The notes below the pieces were generated by a model, which was not told the origin of the DNA, did no database searches, and saw only the letters and a list, made by a program, of their open reading frames with translations. From NCBI GenBank assembly GCA_964345075.1, contig CAYFPS010000004.1, positions 130,028 to 194,027 of the forward strand: 64,000 bases of DNA. Direction: 5' to 3'. A program made the translations under genes and the position numbers. Shown in pieces: positions 1 to 9,031 of this stretch. The DNA comes from CAYFPS01 sp964345075. Lineage in GTDB: Bacteria > CAIWAD01. How positions within the stretch are numbered: position 1 is the stretch's first letter; every line of letters starts with the position of its first letter.

Positions 1-158
1 GTCACCGTATCCATCGCGGCACTGACAAGGGGAATGTTCAGGCGAATCCTGCGAGTCAGGCGCGTGGAGACATTGGCCATCGCCGGCAGGACATTGCTCT
101 CCCGCGGAATCAGCAGTACATCATCGAAGGTGAGGCCTTTGCCGATCAGCTTGCTCAT
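1..158 (-). CDS. guaB: IMP dehydrogenase, N-terminal fragment (cut by window edge)
   Basis: Only the first ~52 codons lie in the window; the gene continues beyond base 1. The translation starts MSKLIGKGLTFDDVLLIPRE and continues with STRLTRRIRLNIPLVSAAMD. This is the highly conserved opening of IMP dehydrogenase, which oxidises IMP to XMP in GTP synthesis. The ATG at 158 is preferred over the adjacent ATG at 161 because an AGGAG Shine-Dalgarno sits 6 nt upstream. The gene reads leftward, with the upstream region at 159-320. Identity is certain from the LTFDDVLL and PLVSAAMDT motifs; nothing can be said about the catalytic Cys loop or CBS domains, which are outside the window. Confidence 0.95.
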   Translation of the reverse strand, partial: MSKLIGKGLTFDDVLLIPRESNVLPAMANVSTRLTRRIRLNIPLVSAAMDTV

Positions 159-320
159 CATTCACTCCTGGAAGTCCATTTCAGCCTTCTCGTACCCTCG
201 TGCGAGAAGCGGGTAAGGTAACACATCTGAAGGGTGGGCATTTCCGGATCATCAAGCGCGCTGGCTGGCCTCCAGAGATCGTTCCGGTAAAGAGCGATGT
301 CAGATACGCTGACCACGTGG
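159..320. other. Intergenic leader of guaB
   Basis: This 162-bp gap lies between the end of the AAA ATPase gene and guaB, both on the minus strand. It contains a 7-bp inverted repeat (cttctcg 186-192 / cgagaag 203-209) close to the guaB start, and one GTAACAC word at 218-224. No confident promoter boxes are seen. The inverted repeat could fold in the guaB leader RNA, but no function is claimed. Confidence 0.3.
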
Positions 321-1487
321 CTATCCCGCAGCCAGTGCCTTCAGTTCATCATGCATCCTGCTAAAGGCCATGGCCTGAATGCCTTCCGCCAGCGGATAGC
401 TATTCTCGCCGGCATGAATCAGTGTGATCGTATCCAGACCAAGCGATTCGCGTGCTGCATGCATGGATTTTGTCGTGCGCGGGGTCGATGTGCGTTTGAT
501 TTCAAAACCAAGCTTCTGAGAGCCACGCACAATCAGCAAATCAAGTTCGGCACCAGCGTGACTGGCCCAGAACCATGCTTCATCATTTCGCGCACCCAAC
601 TGGCGGATCACACTATTCAGCACAAATCCTTCCCAGGATGCCCCAAGTTTGGGATGGCCAAACAAGTCCGTGTCGGTGGTGAGTCCCAATAGGGTATGTA
701 GCAAGCCGCTGTCAGCCAAGTAGATCTTGGGTGCTTTCACTTGCCGCTTGGCAAGATTCGCGTGCCAGGGCTGCAGCTGCTTCACCACAAGTGCGTCAGT
801 CAACAGGTCCAGATAACGGCGAACGGTGGCATCGCTTATGCCGAATGAGCGAGCGAACTCACTTGCGTTCCAAACCTGCCCATGCCAGTGTGCGAGCATG
901 TTCCAGAAGCGGCGCAGGGTTTGCGCGGGAATGGTGATCCCCAGCTGGGGCAGGTCCCGTTCAAGGAAGGTGCGGAGAAACTGCTCGCGCCACTGCGCGG
1001 AATCATTTTCCGATGCCGCAAGGAAGGATCGGGGAAAGCCGCCACGTAGCCACAGCTTTGGTGCCGTTTCCGCGCCCACTTCATCAAGCTGGAAACCGGA
1101 GAGCTCGTGGTAGGCAATGCGCCCGGCCAGGCTCTCGCTGGACTGTTTCAGCGGCTTTGGTGATGCGCTACCCAGAAGCAGAAAGCGTGCGGGGTGCCCG
1201 GGGCGGTCCGCAAGCACACGCAGCAGTGGAAAGATCTCCGGCAAGCGCTGCACCTCGTCAAGTACAACCAGTCCCTGCAAAGAGGATAGGGCCAACAGCG
1301 GGTCCTCTAGTCGCGCCTGGTCTGCCGGGTTCTCAAGATCGAACCAGAAATGCTTCCTGTCCGCGACCAATTTCCGGGCCAGGGTTGTCTTGCCCACCTG
1401 TCGCGCGCCCAGAATGGCGACAATAGGAAAAGTCGCAAGCAATTGTTCGAGCTTTTGCTGCTCCTGGTTGCGGTCAATTGAAATCAT
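321..1487 (-). CDS. AAA_14/DUF4143 family ATPase
   Basis: A 388-residue protein. Walker A is GARQVGKTT at residues 27-35 and a Walker-B-like VVLDEVQRLP lies near 72-82. The N-terminal half is the AAA_14 P-loop domain. The C-terminal half carries a winged-helix-like segment (SFGISDATVRRYLDLLTDALVV) followed by a DUF4143 nuclease-fold region (AELDLLIVRG..LGFEIKR). Proteins of this build are common in bacteria and archaea, often on accessory DNA, and their role is not well known. It stands alone between guaB and lepB. Start is an ATG with only a weak upstream ribosome site. Family assignment is firm; function is not. Confidence 0.85.
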   Translation of the reverse strand: MISIDRNQEQQKLEQLLATFPIVAILGARQVGKTTLARKLVADRKHFWFDLENPADQARLEDPLLALSSLQGLVVLDEVQRLPEIFPLLRVLADRPGHPARFLLLGSASPKPLKQSSESLAGRIAYHELSGFQLDEVGAETAPKLWLRGGFPRSFLAASENDSAQWREQFLRTFLERDLPQLGITIPAQTLRRFWNMLAHWHGQVWNASEFARSFGISDATVRRYLDLLTDALVVKQLQPWHANLAKRQVKAPKIYLADSGLLHTLLGLTTDTDLFGHPKLGASWEGFVLNSVIRQLGARNDEAWFWASHAGAELDLLIVRGSQKLGFEIKRTSTPRTTKSMHAARESLGLDTITLIHAGENSYPLAEGIQAMAFSRMHDELKALAAG

Positions 1488-1913
1488 GCTTGAATATATG
1501 ACAGTTGGTGTAGATATATCAAGGATAATCTAATAGAGGACTGAGGAGTTTCGCCCGGGCGAGGACCCTTCAAGAATCGCAATCAGGATGTACAATGAAA
1601 ATCAACGAGGGCGCCCGGCCTTCAACCATTGGCCTGCCGCCAGAAAATCCTTTCGTCTGAACATGGAAGGTTTTGTGTCAAGCTGGGATGACACGGGTGG
1701 GGAAATAGCTTTAGCTCCCCTGGCACTCCCCTGGCACTCCCCCGGAACCAAGGGCCAGTAGTGGCCCCTGGCGAAGTGCCGATTTCAATCGGCACGGCTA
1801 CCGCTTGAGCAAGGACCGTCAGGGCCGAAGCTGAAGCGGGCGGGCAAAAAAGCAAAGGTGCCAGGTTGACACCTGGCACCTTGTTCAAAAACTGAACTGC
1901 TGCTTTCAGATTC
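1488..1913. other. Intergenic region between AAA ATPase and lepB
   Basis: This 426-bp stretch holds no convincing gene. It contains a short tandem repeat around 1717-1741 (two copies of a cccctggcact unit) and the lepB terminator hairpin at 1845-1885. The upstream region of the AAA ATPase gene (1488-1560) is AT-rich relative to its surroundings and may hold its promoter, but I do not see clear boxes. An open frame across 1622-1888 has no family features and crosses the terminator hairpin, so it is not called. Confidence 0.5.
1845..1885 (-). terminator. Rho-independent terminator of lepA-lepB
   Basis: Read on the minus strand, a near-perfect 12-bp stem (aaggtgccaggt / acctggcacctt) closes a 4-nt loop and is followed by tgctttttt. 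It begins about 30 nt after the lepB stop codon. The stem word AGGTGCCAGGT is also the kind of palindrome that occurs as a dispersed element in many environmental genomes, so it may be a mobile palindrome reused as a terminator. Confidence 0.8.
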
Positions 1914-2897
1914 TCAGTGAATCATCCTGAGCAGCCTTGGCCAGCGAATCACCTTCCAGAACTCGTCTCTTAACTCCTTCACATCAAAGGAGAAATAGAT
2001 CATCCAGGCCTTGCCCACGATGTTCTTCTCCGGGACAAAGCCCCAGAAGCGACTGTCCGCGCTCTGGTCCCGGTTATCTCCAAGCATGAAGTAGTGATCC
2101 TGCTCGAAGGTGTAGCTGCTTGCCGGCTGACCATCGATGCTGAATCCGCCCCCCGGCAGGCTCTTCAGTTGATGGCCTTCCAGCGTGATGGCATCGCGAT
2201 AGTACATCCAGCTTTCAGGTGAGAGGGTGATGGTCAAGTCCTTGGCGGGAACTGTGATCGGCCCCCACCAGTCGATGTTCCAGTTTGAGCCGCGCGGCCA
2301 GATCGGCTGTCCGTACTGAGCCTCGTCTTCGGCCAGCACGCGCCGATTGACAAACTGCTGGTGCGGGTAGGGCTTGAACTCGGCATCGTCGACAAAGACC
2401 TTCTTGCCCTCAATCCGGATCGTCTGCCCCGGGCCAGCGACCAGTCGCTTGATGTAATTGGTCAGCGGGTCATGGGGATACTTGAAGACGATCACATCAC
2501 CAGGTGTGGGATCGGAAATGGCCGGCAGCGTGAAGTAGGGAATATCAAAACCCGTGCGCGAGAAGGGAATGCCCACCCAGTCCGGCGTGCGGCTGCCGTA
2601 GACGAACTTGTTCACCAAAAGGAAGTCACCCACCAGCAGCGTTTTTTCCATGGAGCCCGAAGGAATGCGGTAGGCCTCGACCACCATCGCGCGAAAGACG
2701 AATAGAAAGAGCACCATGGACACGACAAAGTCTATCCAGTAGCGCACGGGGCCTTTCCGCTTCAGCTTGCCCTGCTCTTTGGCCTTGATCCTGGCCTTCC
2801 GCTCCCGGCGCCATTCACGCAGGGCCGCGGGCTGCAGGGGATTCTCCACAAAGACATAAAACAGGACAAGGACGATCAGCCAGGCAATCCAGTTCAT
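1914..2897 (-). CDS. lepB: Signal peptidase I
   Basis: A 327-residue inner-membrane serine protease that removes signal peptides from exported proteins. A first membrane segment covers about residues 1-18 and a second about 53-72, followed at once by the catalytic box RIPSGSMEKTL with Ser82. The general-base Lys is K150 in TNYIKRLVAGPG. The conserved terminal box MLGDNRDQSADSRFWGFVP is present. An insert of roughly 80 residues between the Lys box and the GDN box makes it similar in length to E. coli LepB. It lies 5 bp downstream of lepA on the same strand, the usual lepA-lepB pair, and is closed by a strong terminator. Confidence 0.97.
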   Translation of the reverse strand: MNWIAWLIVLVLFYVFVENPLQPAALREWRRERKARIKAKEQGKLKRKGPVRYWIDFVVSMVLFLFVFRAMVVEAYRIPSGSMEKTLLVGDFLLVNKFVYGSRTPDWVGIPFSRTGFDIPYFTLPAISDPTPGDVIVFKYPHDPLTNYIKRLVAGPGQTIRIEGKKVFVDDAEFKPYPHQQFVNRRVLAEDEAQYGQPIWPRGSNWNIDWWGPITVPAKDLTITLSPESWMYYRDAITLEGHQLKSLPGGGFSIDGQPASSYTFEQDHYFMLGDNRDQSADSRFWGFVPEKNIVGKAWMIYFSFDVKELRDEFWKVIRWPRLLRMIH

Positions 2898-2902
2898 AAG
2901 AC

Positions 2903-4696
2903 CTATCGCTCAATTTTCAGCATGGCCAGGAAGGCGTCCTGCGGGATTTCCACCGTGCCCACCTGCTTCATGCGTTTCTTGCCTTCTTTCTGCTTCTCCA
3001 GCAGCTTGCGCTTACGCGAAATATCACCGCCGTAACACTTGGCCGTCACGTTTTTGCGCATTGCCTTGACCGTCGTACGGCTGATCACCTTGGTGCCCAG
3101 GGCGCCCTGAATGGCCACTTCAAAGAGCTGGCGGGGAATCAGCTCCTTCAGTTTGATGCACATTTTGTTGCCCCACTCGAAAGCCTTGTCCTGATGCACG
3201 ATCATCGAGAGGCTGTCCACCACATCACCGTTGATCATGATGTCGAGACGCTTCAGCGGGCTGGTGCGAAACTCGAGCAGCTCGTAGTCAAAGGAAGCGT
3301 AACCGCGGGTCAGGGTTTTAAGGCGATCGTAGAAGTCAAAGACGATTTCGGCCAGCGGGAATTCATAGATGAGATTGGCGCGCGTGGTATCAAGGTATTC
3401 GGTCGAAATATAGATGCCGCGCCGATCCATGGACAACTTCATGATGTTGCCGATGAATTCAGACGGGGTTATAATCGAGGCCTTGATGAAAGGTTCCTGC
3501 ACCCACTCGATTTTTTCGTTGCGCGGAAACTCGGCCGGATTGTCGACAATCGCCGCTTCCTTGCCGGGCTGCTTGACGATGAACTCCACGTTGGGCATCG
3601 TGGTGATAATGTCCAGATCGTACTCGCGCTCGAGCCGCTCCTGAATGATCTCCATGTGAAGCAGGCCCAGAAAGCCGCAGCGGAAACCGAAACCCAGCGC
3701 CAGACTGGTTTCCGGTTCGTATACAAGCGAGCTGTCATTCAGGCAGAGCTTGGAAAGTGCATCACGCAGCTCTTCGTAGTCTTCGGCCTTTACCGGATAG
3801 AGGCCCGAATAGACCATCGGCTTGACCTGCTCGTATCCGGCCAGGGGTGAAGTGGCACCGCCGCGCTTGAGGGTGATTGTATCACCGACGCGCGCGTCCT
3901 TGACATCCTTGGTGCCCAGGACGACATAGCCCACTTCGCCAGCACTCAAACGCTGTCTCACAACACGCTTGAGGGCCAGTCCGCCGACCTCGTCCACTTC
4001 AAAGTCCTTGATCTGATGCATGGTGCGCACCTGATCACCCTTACCCATGCTGCCGTCCACGATACGCGTATACACGACCGTGCCACGGTAGTTGTCATAG
4101 AGCGAATCAAAAATCAGGGCACGCAGGGGCGCATCCGGATCGCCCTTCGGCGGCGGAACCTTTTCGACAATCGCGTCGAGAATATGCTCGCAGTTGAGGC
4201 CCGTCTTGGCCGAAACCGGGATCACGTCTTCCTCTTCGCAGCCGATCAGATCGACCACCTGATGTATCACAGCCTCGGGATCCGCATTGGGCAGATCAAT
4301 TTTGTTGACGATGGGGATGATCTCCAGATCCTGCTCGATGGCAGAATAGAGATTAGCCAGCGTCTGGGCTTCCACACCCTGAGCAGCATCGACAATCAGG
4401 AGTGCGCCTTCACAGGCGGCAAGACTGCGACTGACCTCGTAGGCAAAGTCCACATGACCGGGCGTGTCGATCAGGTTGAGCTGATACTCCACGCCATCCC
4501 GCTTGTAGACCATGGTCACCGGGTGGGCTTTGATGGTAATGCCGCGCTCCTGCTCAAGCTCCATGTCATCCAGCACCTGCTTGCGCATCTGCTGCGGCTT
4601 GAGCGTCTCCGTCAGCTCAAGGAGCCGATCGGCGACCGTGGACTTGCCATGGTCGATGTGCGCGATGATGCAGAAATTGCGAATGCGATCCTGCAA
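2903..4696 (-). CDS. lepA: Elongation factor 4 (back-translocase GTPase)
   Basis: A 597-residue translational GTPase of normal family length. The G1 loop is AHIDHGKS near residue 15, DTPGHVDF is G3, and NKIDLP is G4. The EF4-specific C-terminus (NVTAKCYGGDISRKRKLLEKQKEGKKRMK, given here only in part as motif CYGGDISRKRKLLEKQ) is present. The start is TTG at 4696, supported by a GGAGGAAGG ribosome site directly upstream; no ATG precedes it in a plausible place. It forms a two-gene unit with lepB and sits after the frr terminator. Confidence 0.97.
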   Translation of the reverse strand: MQDRIRNFCIIAHIDHGKSTVADRLLELTETLKPQQMRKQVLDDMELEQERGITIKAHPVTMVYKRDGVEYQLNLIDTPGHVDFAYEVSRSLAACEGALLIVDAAQGVEAQTLANLYSAIEQDLEIIPIVNKIDLPNADPEAVIHQVVDLIGCEEEDVIPVSAKTGLNCEHILDAIVEKVPPPKGDPDAPLRALIFDSLYDNYRGTVVYTRIVDGSMGKGDQVRTMHQIKDFEVDEVGGLALKRVVRQRLSAGEVGYVVLGTKDVKDARVGDTITLKRGGATSPLAGYEQVKPMVYSGLYPVKAEDYEELRDALSKLCLNDSSLVYEPETSLALGFGFRCGFLGLLHMEIIQERLEREYDLDIITTMPNVEFIVKQPGKEAAIVDNPAEFPRNEKIEWVQEPFIKASIITPSEFIGNIMKLSMDRRGIYISTEYLDTTRANLIYEFPLAEIVFDFYDRLKTLTRGYASFDYELLEFRTSPLKRLDIMINGDVVDSLSMIVHQDKAFEWGNKMCIKLKELIPRQLFEVAIQGALGTKVISRTTVKAMRKNVTAKCYGGDISRKRKLLEKQKEGKKRMKQVGTVEIPQDAFLAMLKIER

Positions 4697-4710
4697 CCTT
4701 CCTCCAGTTC

Positions 4711-4746
4711 AAAAACAGCGGGTGCCGGATAGTCCGCCGCCCGCTG
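4711..4746 (-). terminator. Terminator after frr
   Basis: On the minus strand a cagcggg/cccgctg stem, with a partly paired interior, is followed by tttttg. It separates pyrH-frr from lepA. One GTGATAC copy of the dispersed word (4746-4752) starts in the terminator stem. Confidence 0.75.
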
Positions 4747-4856
4747 TGATACATTTCACTCAGGTCAAAAGTCTCACGACTGACAGTGCTGTGGTTCTGA
4801 CCCAAGCAGGACGCCGTGCAGTCCCAACAAAGGGCAGGGCCGCAATACGCCCTGAA

Positions 4857-5414
4857 TTACACTGCCATGATGTCCTTTTCCTTATCCGCCATCAACTTGT
4901 CGATGTTCTCGATGTGCTTGTCCGTCAGATCCTGGACTTCCTTCAGCGCGCGACGCTCGTCATCTTCGCTGATTTCCGAAGCCTTCAGGGCCTTCTTGAG
5001 ATGGTCGTTTGCATCACGACGCACATTGCGCACGGCAACCTTTCCATCCTCGGCCAGCTTGTGCACATGCTTGACCAGCTCCTTGCGGCGTTCTTCGCTC
5101 AGCTCGGGCAGGGGCACGCGAATCATCGATCCATCATTACCGGGGTTGAGACCCAGATCGCTGGTCATGATCGCCTTTTCGATGGGAGCAAGCATGTTCT
5201 TCTCCCAGGGCTGTATCACGATCATACGCGGCTCGGGACAGCTGACATTGGCCACCTGGTTAAGGGGCGTGGGGCTGCCGTAATAGTCGACACGAATCGG
5301 ATCAAGAATGGCGGGCGAAGCCTTGCCGGCACGCACGGTGCTGAAGTTGTGCTTCACCTCCTCGATGGCACGATCCATGTGATGGCCGCACTTTTCAAGG
5401 ATTTCGTTGATCAT
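4857..5414 (-). CDS. frr: Ribosome recycling factor
   Basis: 185 residues, the normal size. It splits post-termination ribosomes together with EF-G. Characteristic segments are VRAGKASPAILDPIRVDYYG near the N-terminus, GNDGSMIRVPLPELSEERR in the middle and a helical C-terminus. The start ATG overlaps the pyrH stop by 4 bp, so translation is likely coupled. Confidence 0.98.
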   Translation of the reverse strand: MINEILEKCGHHMDRAIEEVKHNFSTVRAGKASPAILDPIRVDYYGSPTPLNQVANVSCPEPRMIVIQPWEKNMLAPIEKAIMTSDLGLNPGNDGSMIRVPLPELSEERRKELVKHVHKLAEDGKVAVRNVRRDANDHLKKALKASEISEDDERRALKEVQDLTDKHIENIDKLMADKEKDIMAV

Positions 5415-6136
5415 GCTTTCTCTCCAGAAATCAGGGTGCCCGTCTCCTCGCCCAGCATCAGGCGACGCAGATTGTCGGGCTTGTTCATGTTAAGCACCCG
5501 CAGCGGAAGATTATTGTCCATGCACAGGCTGATCGCCGTGCTGTCCATGACCTTCAGGCCGCGAGACAAAACATCAAGGTAGGTCAATCGGGGGAAAAAT
5601 TCCGCTTCAGGGTGGGTCACGGGGTCGGCGCTGTAGACGCCATCAACCTTGGTTCCCTTGATGATCACATCGGCGCGGATTTCGCTGGCGCGCAACACGG
5701 CTGCCGTGTCCGTCGAGAAATAGGGATTGCCCGTACCGGCAGCAAAGATCACCACACGGCCCTTTTCCAGATGACGCAGGGCGCGACGAATGATGAAGGG
5801 CTCTGCCACGCGCGTGATCGTCATGGCACTCTGCACACGGGTCGGCACGCCGGCATTTTCCAGCGCCTGCTGCAGGGCCATGCTGTTGATCACCGTCGCC
5901 AGCATGCCCATGTAGTCGGCCGTGGTCCTGTCCATGCCTGTGGCGGCGGCACTGATGCCGCGAAAGATGTTGCCACCGCCGATCACCAGCCCGATCTCGA
6001 TGCCCAGATCGTGAATGCTCTTCACGTCGGAAGCCACGCGGCTGAGCGTCGGTGTGTCAATGCCACTCTTCTGATCGCCCGCCAGTGCCTCTCCGGAGAG
6101 CTTGAGCAGAATGCGTTTGTAGACAGCCTGAGACAT
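5411..6136 (-). CDS. pyrH: Uridylate kinase
   Basis: 241 residues of the amino-acid-kinase fold; phosphorylates UMP to UDP. Visible motifs are KLSGEAL near residue 13, GLVIGGGNIFRG for the nucleotide loop, and DSTAISLCMDNNLPLRVLNM near the C-terminus. It lies upstream of frr with a 4-bp overlap, the usual order tsf-pyrH-frr, although a hairpin terminator separates it from tsf here. Confidence 0.98.
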   Translation of the reverse strand: MSQAVYKRILLKLSGEALAGDQKSGIDTPTLSRVASDVKSIHDLGIEIGLVIGGGNIFRGISAAATGMDRTTADYMGMLATVINSMALQQALENAGVPTRVQSAMTITRVAEPFIIRRALRHLEKGRVVIFAAGTGNPYFSTDTAAVLRASEIRADVIIKGTKVDGVYSADPVTHPEAEFFPRLTYLDVLSRGLKVMDSTAISLCMDNNLPLRVLNMNKPDNLRRLMLGEETGTLISGEKA

Positions 6137-6156
6137 GGTCTCTCCCTTGTCAGAAC

Positions 6157-6181
6157 AAAAGCGCCCGCACGAAGCGGGCGC
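6157..6181 (-). terminator. Terminator or attenuator between tsf and pyrH
   Basis: On the minus strand a perfect 8-bp stem (gcgcccgc/gcgggcgc) with a 5-nt loop is followed by ttttgtt. It sits between the tsf stop and the pyrH start, so rpsB-tsf expression may be partly uncoupled from pyrH-frr. Confidence 0.75.
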
Positions 6182-6194
6182 CCTGATTAGCGGC

Positions 6195-7076
6195 TTAGCC
6201 GATGGTGTAGGACGTGAAGCTTTCCACGACGATCTTGTCGTCCAGCTCCTTCCCTACCGAATTCACATGCTGCTGAACCGACTGCTTGTCTTCCTTGACG
6301 AAGGCCTGCTCGAGCAGAGTCACTTCGGCGTAGAACTTGTTCAGCTTGCCCTGGGCGATCTTGTCCAGGATCTGCTCGGGCTTGCCCTCATTACGAGCCT
6401 GCTCGCGATAGACATCCAGCTCCTTCTCGATCACGGCGCCATCAATGCCATCGCGATCCACAGCCTGCGGGGAGTAGGCCACAACCTGCAGGGCGAGGTC
6501 GTTGACCAGCTCGCCAAAGGAAGCGGCAGCGGCACTCTCGGCCTTGTCGCAGGTAGCGGCCAGCAGCACACCGTGCTTGTCACCCAGATGGATGTAGCTG
6601 TGCACGCGACCGGCGCGACCGGCGGGAATGCTCAGGGTCTGGAAGCGGTGAATCTGCAGCTTCTCACCCAGCTTGGCGACCATCTCGTTCAGCTGATCAC
6701 TCAGCTTGATGCCTTCGTTGCTGACGGCGGGCAGGTCCAGAAGTGCCTCGATGCTGGCCGGGGCATGCTCGTTGGCGCGGCGGGCGCAGTCAAGGGCAAA
6801 TTCCTTGAAGGCGGGGGTGCCGGCCACGAAGTCCGTCTCGGAGTTGAACTCAAGCAGCGTGCCGCTAAGGCCGTCTTCGCGAATGAAGGAAACAACCTTG
6901 CCTTCGTTCACTTCGCGGTCGGCGCGCTTCTCGGCCGTCTTCAAGCCCTTCTTGCGCAGGAAGTCCAATGCGGCTTCCATGTCGCCACCGTTTTCCTCAA
7001 GCGCCTTCTTGCAGTCCATCATGCCCGCGCCGGTAGCCTGGCGGAGCTTCATTACATCTTTTGCGGAAATCGACAT
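6195..7076 (-). CDS. tsf: Elongation factor Ts
   Basis: 293 residues, the standard length. It exchanges GDP for GTP on EF-Tu. The N-terminal UBA-like domain reads VMKLRQATGAGMMDCKKALEE. The core dimerisation region contains SETDFVAGTPAFKEFALDCA. It follows rpsB by 23 bp on the same strand. Confidence 0.98.
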   Translation of the reverse strand: MSISAKDVMKLRQATGAGMMDCKKALEENGGDMEAALDFLRKKGLKTAEKRADREVNEGKVVSFIREDGLSGTLLEFNSETDFVAGTPAFKEFALDCARRANEHAPASIEALLDLPAVSNEGIKLSDQLNEMVAKLGEKLQIHRFQTLSIPAGRAGRVHSYIHLGDKHGVLLAATCDKAESAAAASFGELVNDLALQVVAYSPQAVDRDGIDGAVIEKELDVYREQARNEGKPEQILDKIAQGKLNKFYAEVTLLEQAFVKEDKQSVQQHVNSVGKELDDKIVVESFTSYTIG

Positions 7077-7099
7077 CGTTCGTTCCTTCGAAGCCTGGT

Positions 7100-7978
7100 T
7101 TATTCGCTCTTCTCAGTGGAGGCTTCCGGGGCAGCGGGGGCCTCGGGAGCGGCGGGCGCTTCAGGAGCGGCCTTGGGAGCAGCGGCCTGGGCGCGGGGCG
7201 GTGCGTCGGTGCGCTTGCGACGACGGCGGGGCGCGGCCTTGGCATCCTTCTCCGGAGCGGCCTGCTCACCCTCGGGTCCGAAACCCTTCTCCTTGCGCAG
7301 CAGACGAGCTTCGGAAGCGGCATCAGCAATGCACTTGGTGATCACGGCGATGCTCTTGAAGGCGTCGTCGTTGGCCGGAATCACATAATCGACCTGATCG
7401 GGATCGCTGTTGGAATCGCAGATGGCGAAAACCGGGATCTTCAGCTTGCGGGCTTCGTGAATGGCGATGGATTCGCGCATGGTGTCCACCACGAAGATGG
7501 CGCCGGGCAGGCGCTTCATGTTGCGAATACCGCCCAGAACCTTTTCCAGCTTCTCCTTCGAACGCTCGACGGAGAGGATTTCCTTCTTGGAAATCTGCTC
7601 GTAGGTGCCGTCCGTGGCCTTCTCTTCCAGCGTTTCCAGCGTGCGCACGCTGTTACGGATGGTGCGGAAGTTGGTCAGCATGCCACCCAGCCAGCGCTCG
7701 CTGACATGGTGCATCTGGCAGCGCTCGGCTTCTTCCTTCATGACATCGCGGGCCTGGTCCTTGGTGCCAACGAAAAGGACATCACCGCCATCGGAGACAA
7801 TGCGACCGATGCGGTTGACCGCATCCTCGAGCAGCACGGTGGTTTTCTTGAGGTCCAGGATGTGCACCCCGTTCTTCTCCATGAAGATGAAGGGACGCAT
7901 TTTGGGGTTCCAGCGACGGGTGAGGTGCCCGAAATGAGCACCGGCGGCGAGCAGCTGCTCGACGGTAAGGCTTGACAT
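7100..7978 (-). CDS. rpsB: Ribosomal protein S2 with a low-complexity C-terminal tail
   Basis: About 292 residues from the ATG at 7978, which has AGGAGA 5-6 nt upstream and gives the normal start SSLTVEQLLAAGAHFGH. The S2 core (residues ~1-235) includes RRWNPKMRPFIFMEKNGVHI and DTMRESIAIHEARKL. The last ~55 residues are an Arg/Lys-rich patch (APRRRRKRTD) followed by Ala/Pro/Glu repeats (PEAPAAPEAP). Such tails occur on S2 in several lineages, but this one is long and repetitive. First gene of the rpsB-tsf pair. Confidence 0.97.
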   Translation of the reverse strand: MSSLTVEQLLAAGAHFGHLTRRWNPKMRPFIFMEKNGVHILDLKKTTVLLEDAVNRIGRIVSDGGDVLFVGTKDQARDVMKEEAERCQMHHVSERWLGGMLTNFRTIRNSVRTLETLEEKATDGTYEQISKKEILSVERSKEKLEKVLGGIRNMKRLPGAIFVVDTMRESIAIHEARKLKIPVFAICDSNSDPDQVDYVIPANDDAFKSIAVITKCIADAASEARLLRKEKGFGPEGEQAAPEKDAKAAPRRRRKRTDAPPRAQAAAPKAAPEAPAAPEAPAAPEASTEKSE

Positions 7979-8080
7979 GGCCTCTCCTGATTTGGTTGTT
8001 ACCTCCACGACCTTCATCTGTCCGGGGAATCCACCTGAAGATGGACACCTCCCCAATCATCCGGTCGTGTGCGTTTTGAT

Positions 8081-8120
8081 GCAAAGAAAGCTGCCGGGCC
8101 GAAGGCTTGCGGCAGCTTTC
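8081..8120 (-). terminator. Terminator after rplM-rpsI
   Basis: On the minus strand an 11-bp perfect stem (gaaagctgccg/cggcagctttc) with a 13-nt loop runs into a short T-rich tail (tttgc). It lies 25-64 nt past the rpsI stop and before rpsB. Confidence 0.7.
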
Positions 8121-8144
8121 TGTAAAGTCGAAATAGCCCCGGTT

Positions 8145-8546
8145 CTAGCGCTTGCTGAACTGGAAGCGCTTGCGGGCGCCCGGCTGACCGTACTTCTTGC
8201 GCTCGACCATGCGGGCGTCACGGGTAAGGAATCCGGCCTTGCGCAGGGCGCTGCGGTAATCCTCGTCCATCGCGACCATCGCGCGGCTGATGCCAAGACG
8301 CAGGGCGCCGGCCTGGCCACTCAGGCCACCACCATTGACGGTGGCGTAAATGTCCAGCTTGCCCAGCAGATCAACAGTCTCGAGCGGCTGCTCGATGACC
8401 ATCTTCAGGGTTTCGCGCTTGAAGTGCTCGAGGACACCACGACCATTGACCTGGACATCACCCTTGCCGGGCTCGATCCAGACGCGGGCCACGGAGGTCT
8501 TGCGACGACCGGTGGCATAGAAACGCTTGCTTGTGCGAGTGGCCAT
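8145..8546 (-). CDS. rpsI: Ribosomal protein S9
   Basis: 133 residues. YATGRRKTSVARVWIEPGKG opens the protein and it ends in the invariant basic tail RKRFQFSKR, which reaches the decoding site. It follows rplM by 2 bp, the conserved L13-S9 operon. Confidence 0.98.
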   Translation of the reverse strand: MATRTSKRFYATGRRKTSVARVWIEPGKGDVQVNGRGVLEHFKRETLKMVIEQPLETVDLLGKLDIYATVNGGGLSGQAGALRLGISRAMVAMDEDYRSALRKAGFLTRDARMVERKKYGQPGARKRFQFSKR

Positions 8547-8548
8547 GC

Positions 8549-8977
8549 TTAGAACCTCAGGTCTTCAGGCTTCTGGGCAGTGTGCGGATGCTCGCCGCCC
8601 GAGTAAATCTTCAGCTTCTTGATCATCTGGCGACCCAGACGGTTGTGGGGCAGCATGCCCTTGACCGCGTGCTCGATCACCCAGCTCGGATTCTTCATCA
8701 TGGCGGCACGGAAAGTGGTCGTGCGGGCGCCACCGGGGAATCCGGTATGACGGAAGTACGTCTTCTGGTCGGCCTTGTTACCGGTCAGGCGAATCTTGTC
8801 AGCATTGATCACGACAACGAAGTCGCCCGTATCAGCGTGGGGAGTGTACATGGGCTTGTGCTTCCCGCGCAGGATCTGCGCGATGTTGGAGCTGAGCCGG
8901 CCAAGCACCTGGTCGGCGGCATCCACCACGAACCAGCTACGCTTGATATCCCCGGGCTTAACCGTGTAGGTCTTCAC
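8549..8977 (-). CDS. rplM: Ribosomal protein L13
   Basis: 142 residues, normal length. Signature segments are WFVVDAADQVLGRLSSNIA, GDFVVVINADKIRLTGNK and AVKGMLPHNRLGRQMIKKLK. The ATG has an AGGAG-like site (gttctcctaaaatt on the plus strand) close upstream. First gene of the rplM-rpsI operon. Confidence 0.98.
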   Translation of the reverse strand: MKTYTVKPGDIKRSWFVVDAADQVLGRLSSNIAQILRGKHKPMYTPHADTGDFVVVINADKIRLTGNKADQKTYFRHTGFPGGARTTTFRAAMMKNPSWVIEHAVKGMLPHNRLGRQMIKKLKIYSGGEHPHTAQKPEDLRF

Positions 8978-9031
8978 CTTGTTCTCCTAAAATTTGCAAG
9001 ACCCAGAAGATAGAGAGCCGAGATTTGAGAG

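Noticed and set aside
34..216. 60-codon plus-strand frame at the left edge
   Set aside because: The opposite strand is clearly the guaB start.
6135..7388. 417-codon open frame on the plus strand opposite tsf and rpsB
   Set aside because: Antisense shadow; the end is a Gly/Ala/Ser-rich mirror of the rpsB tail.
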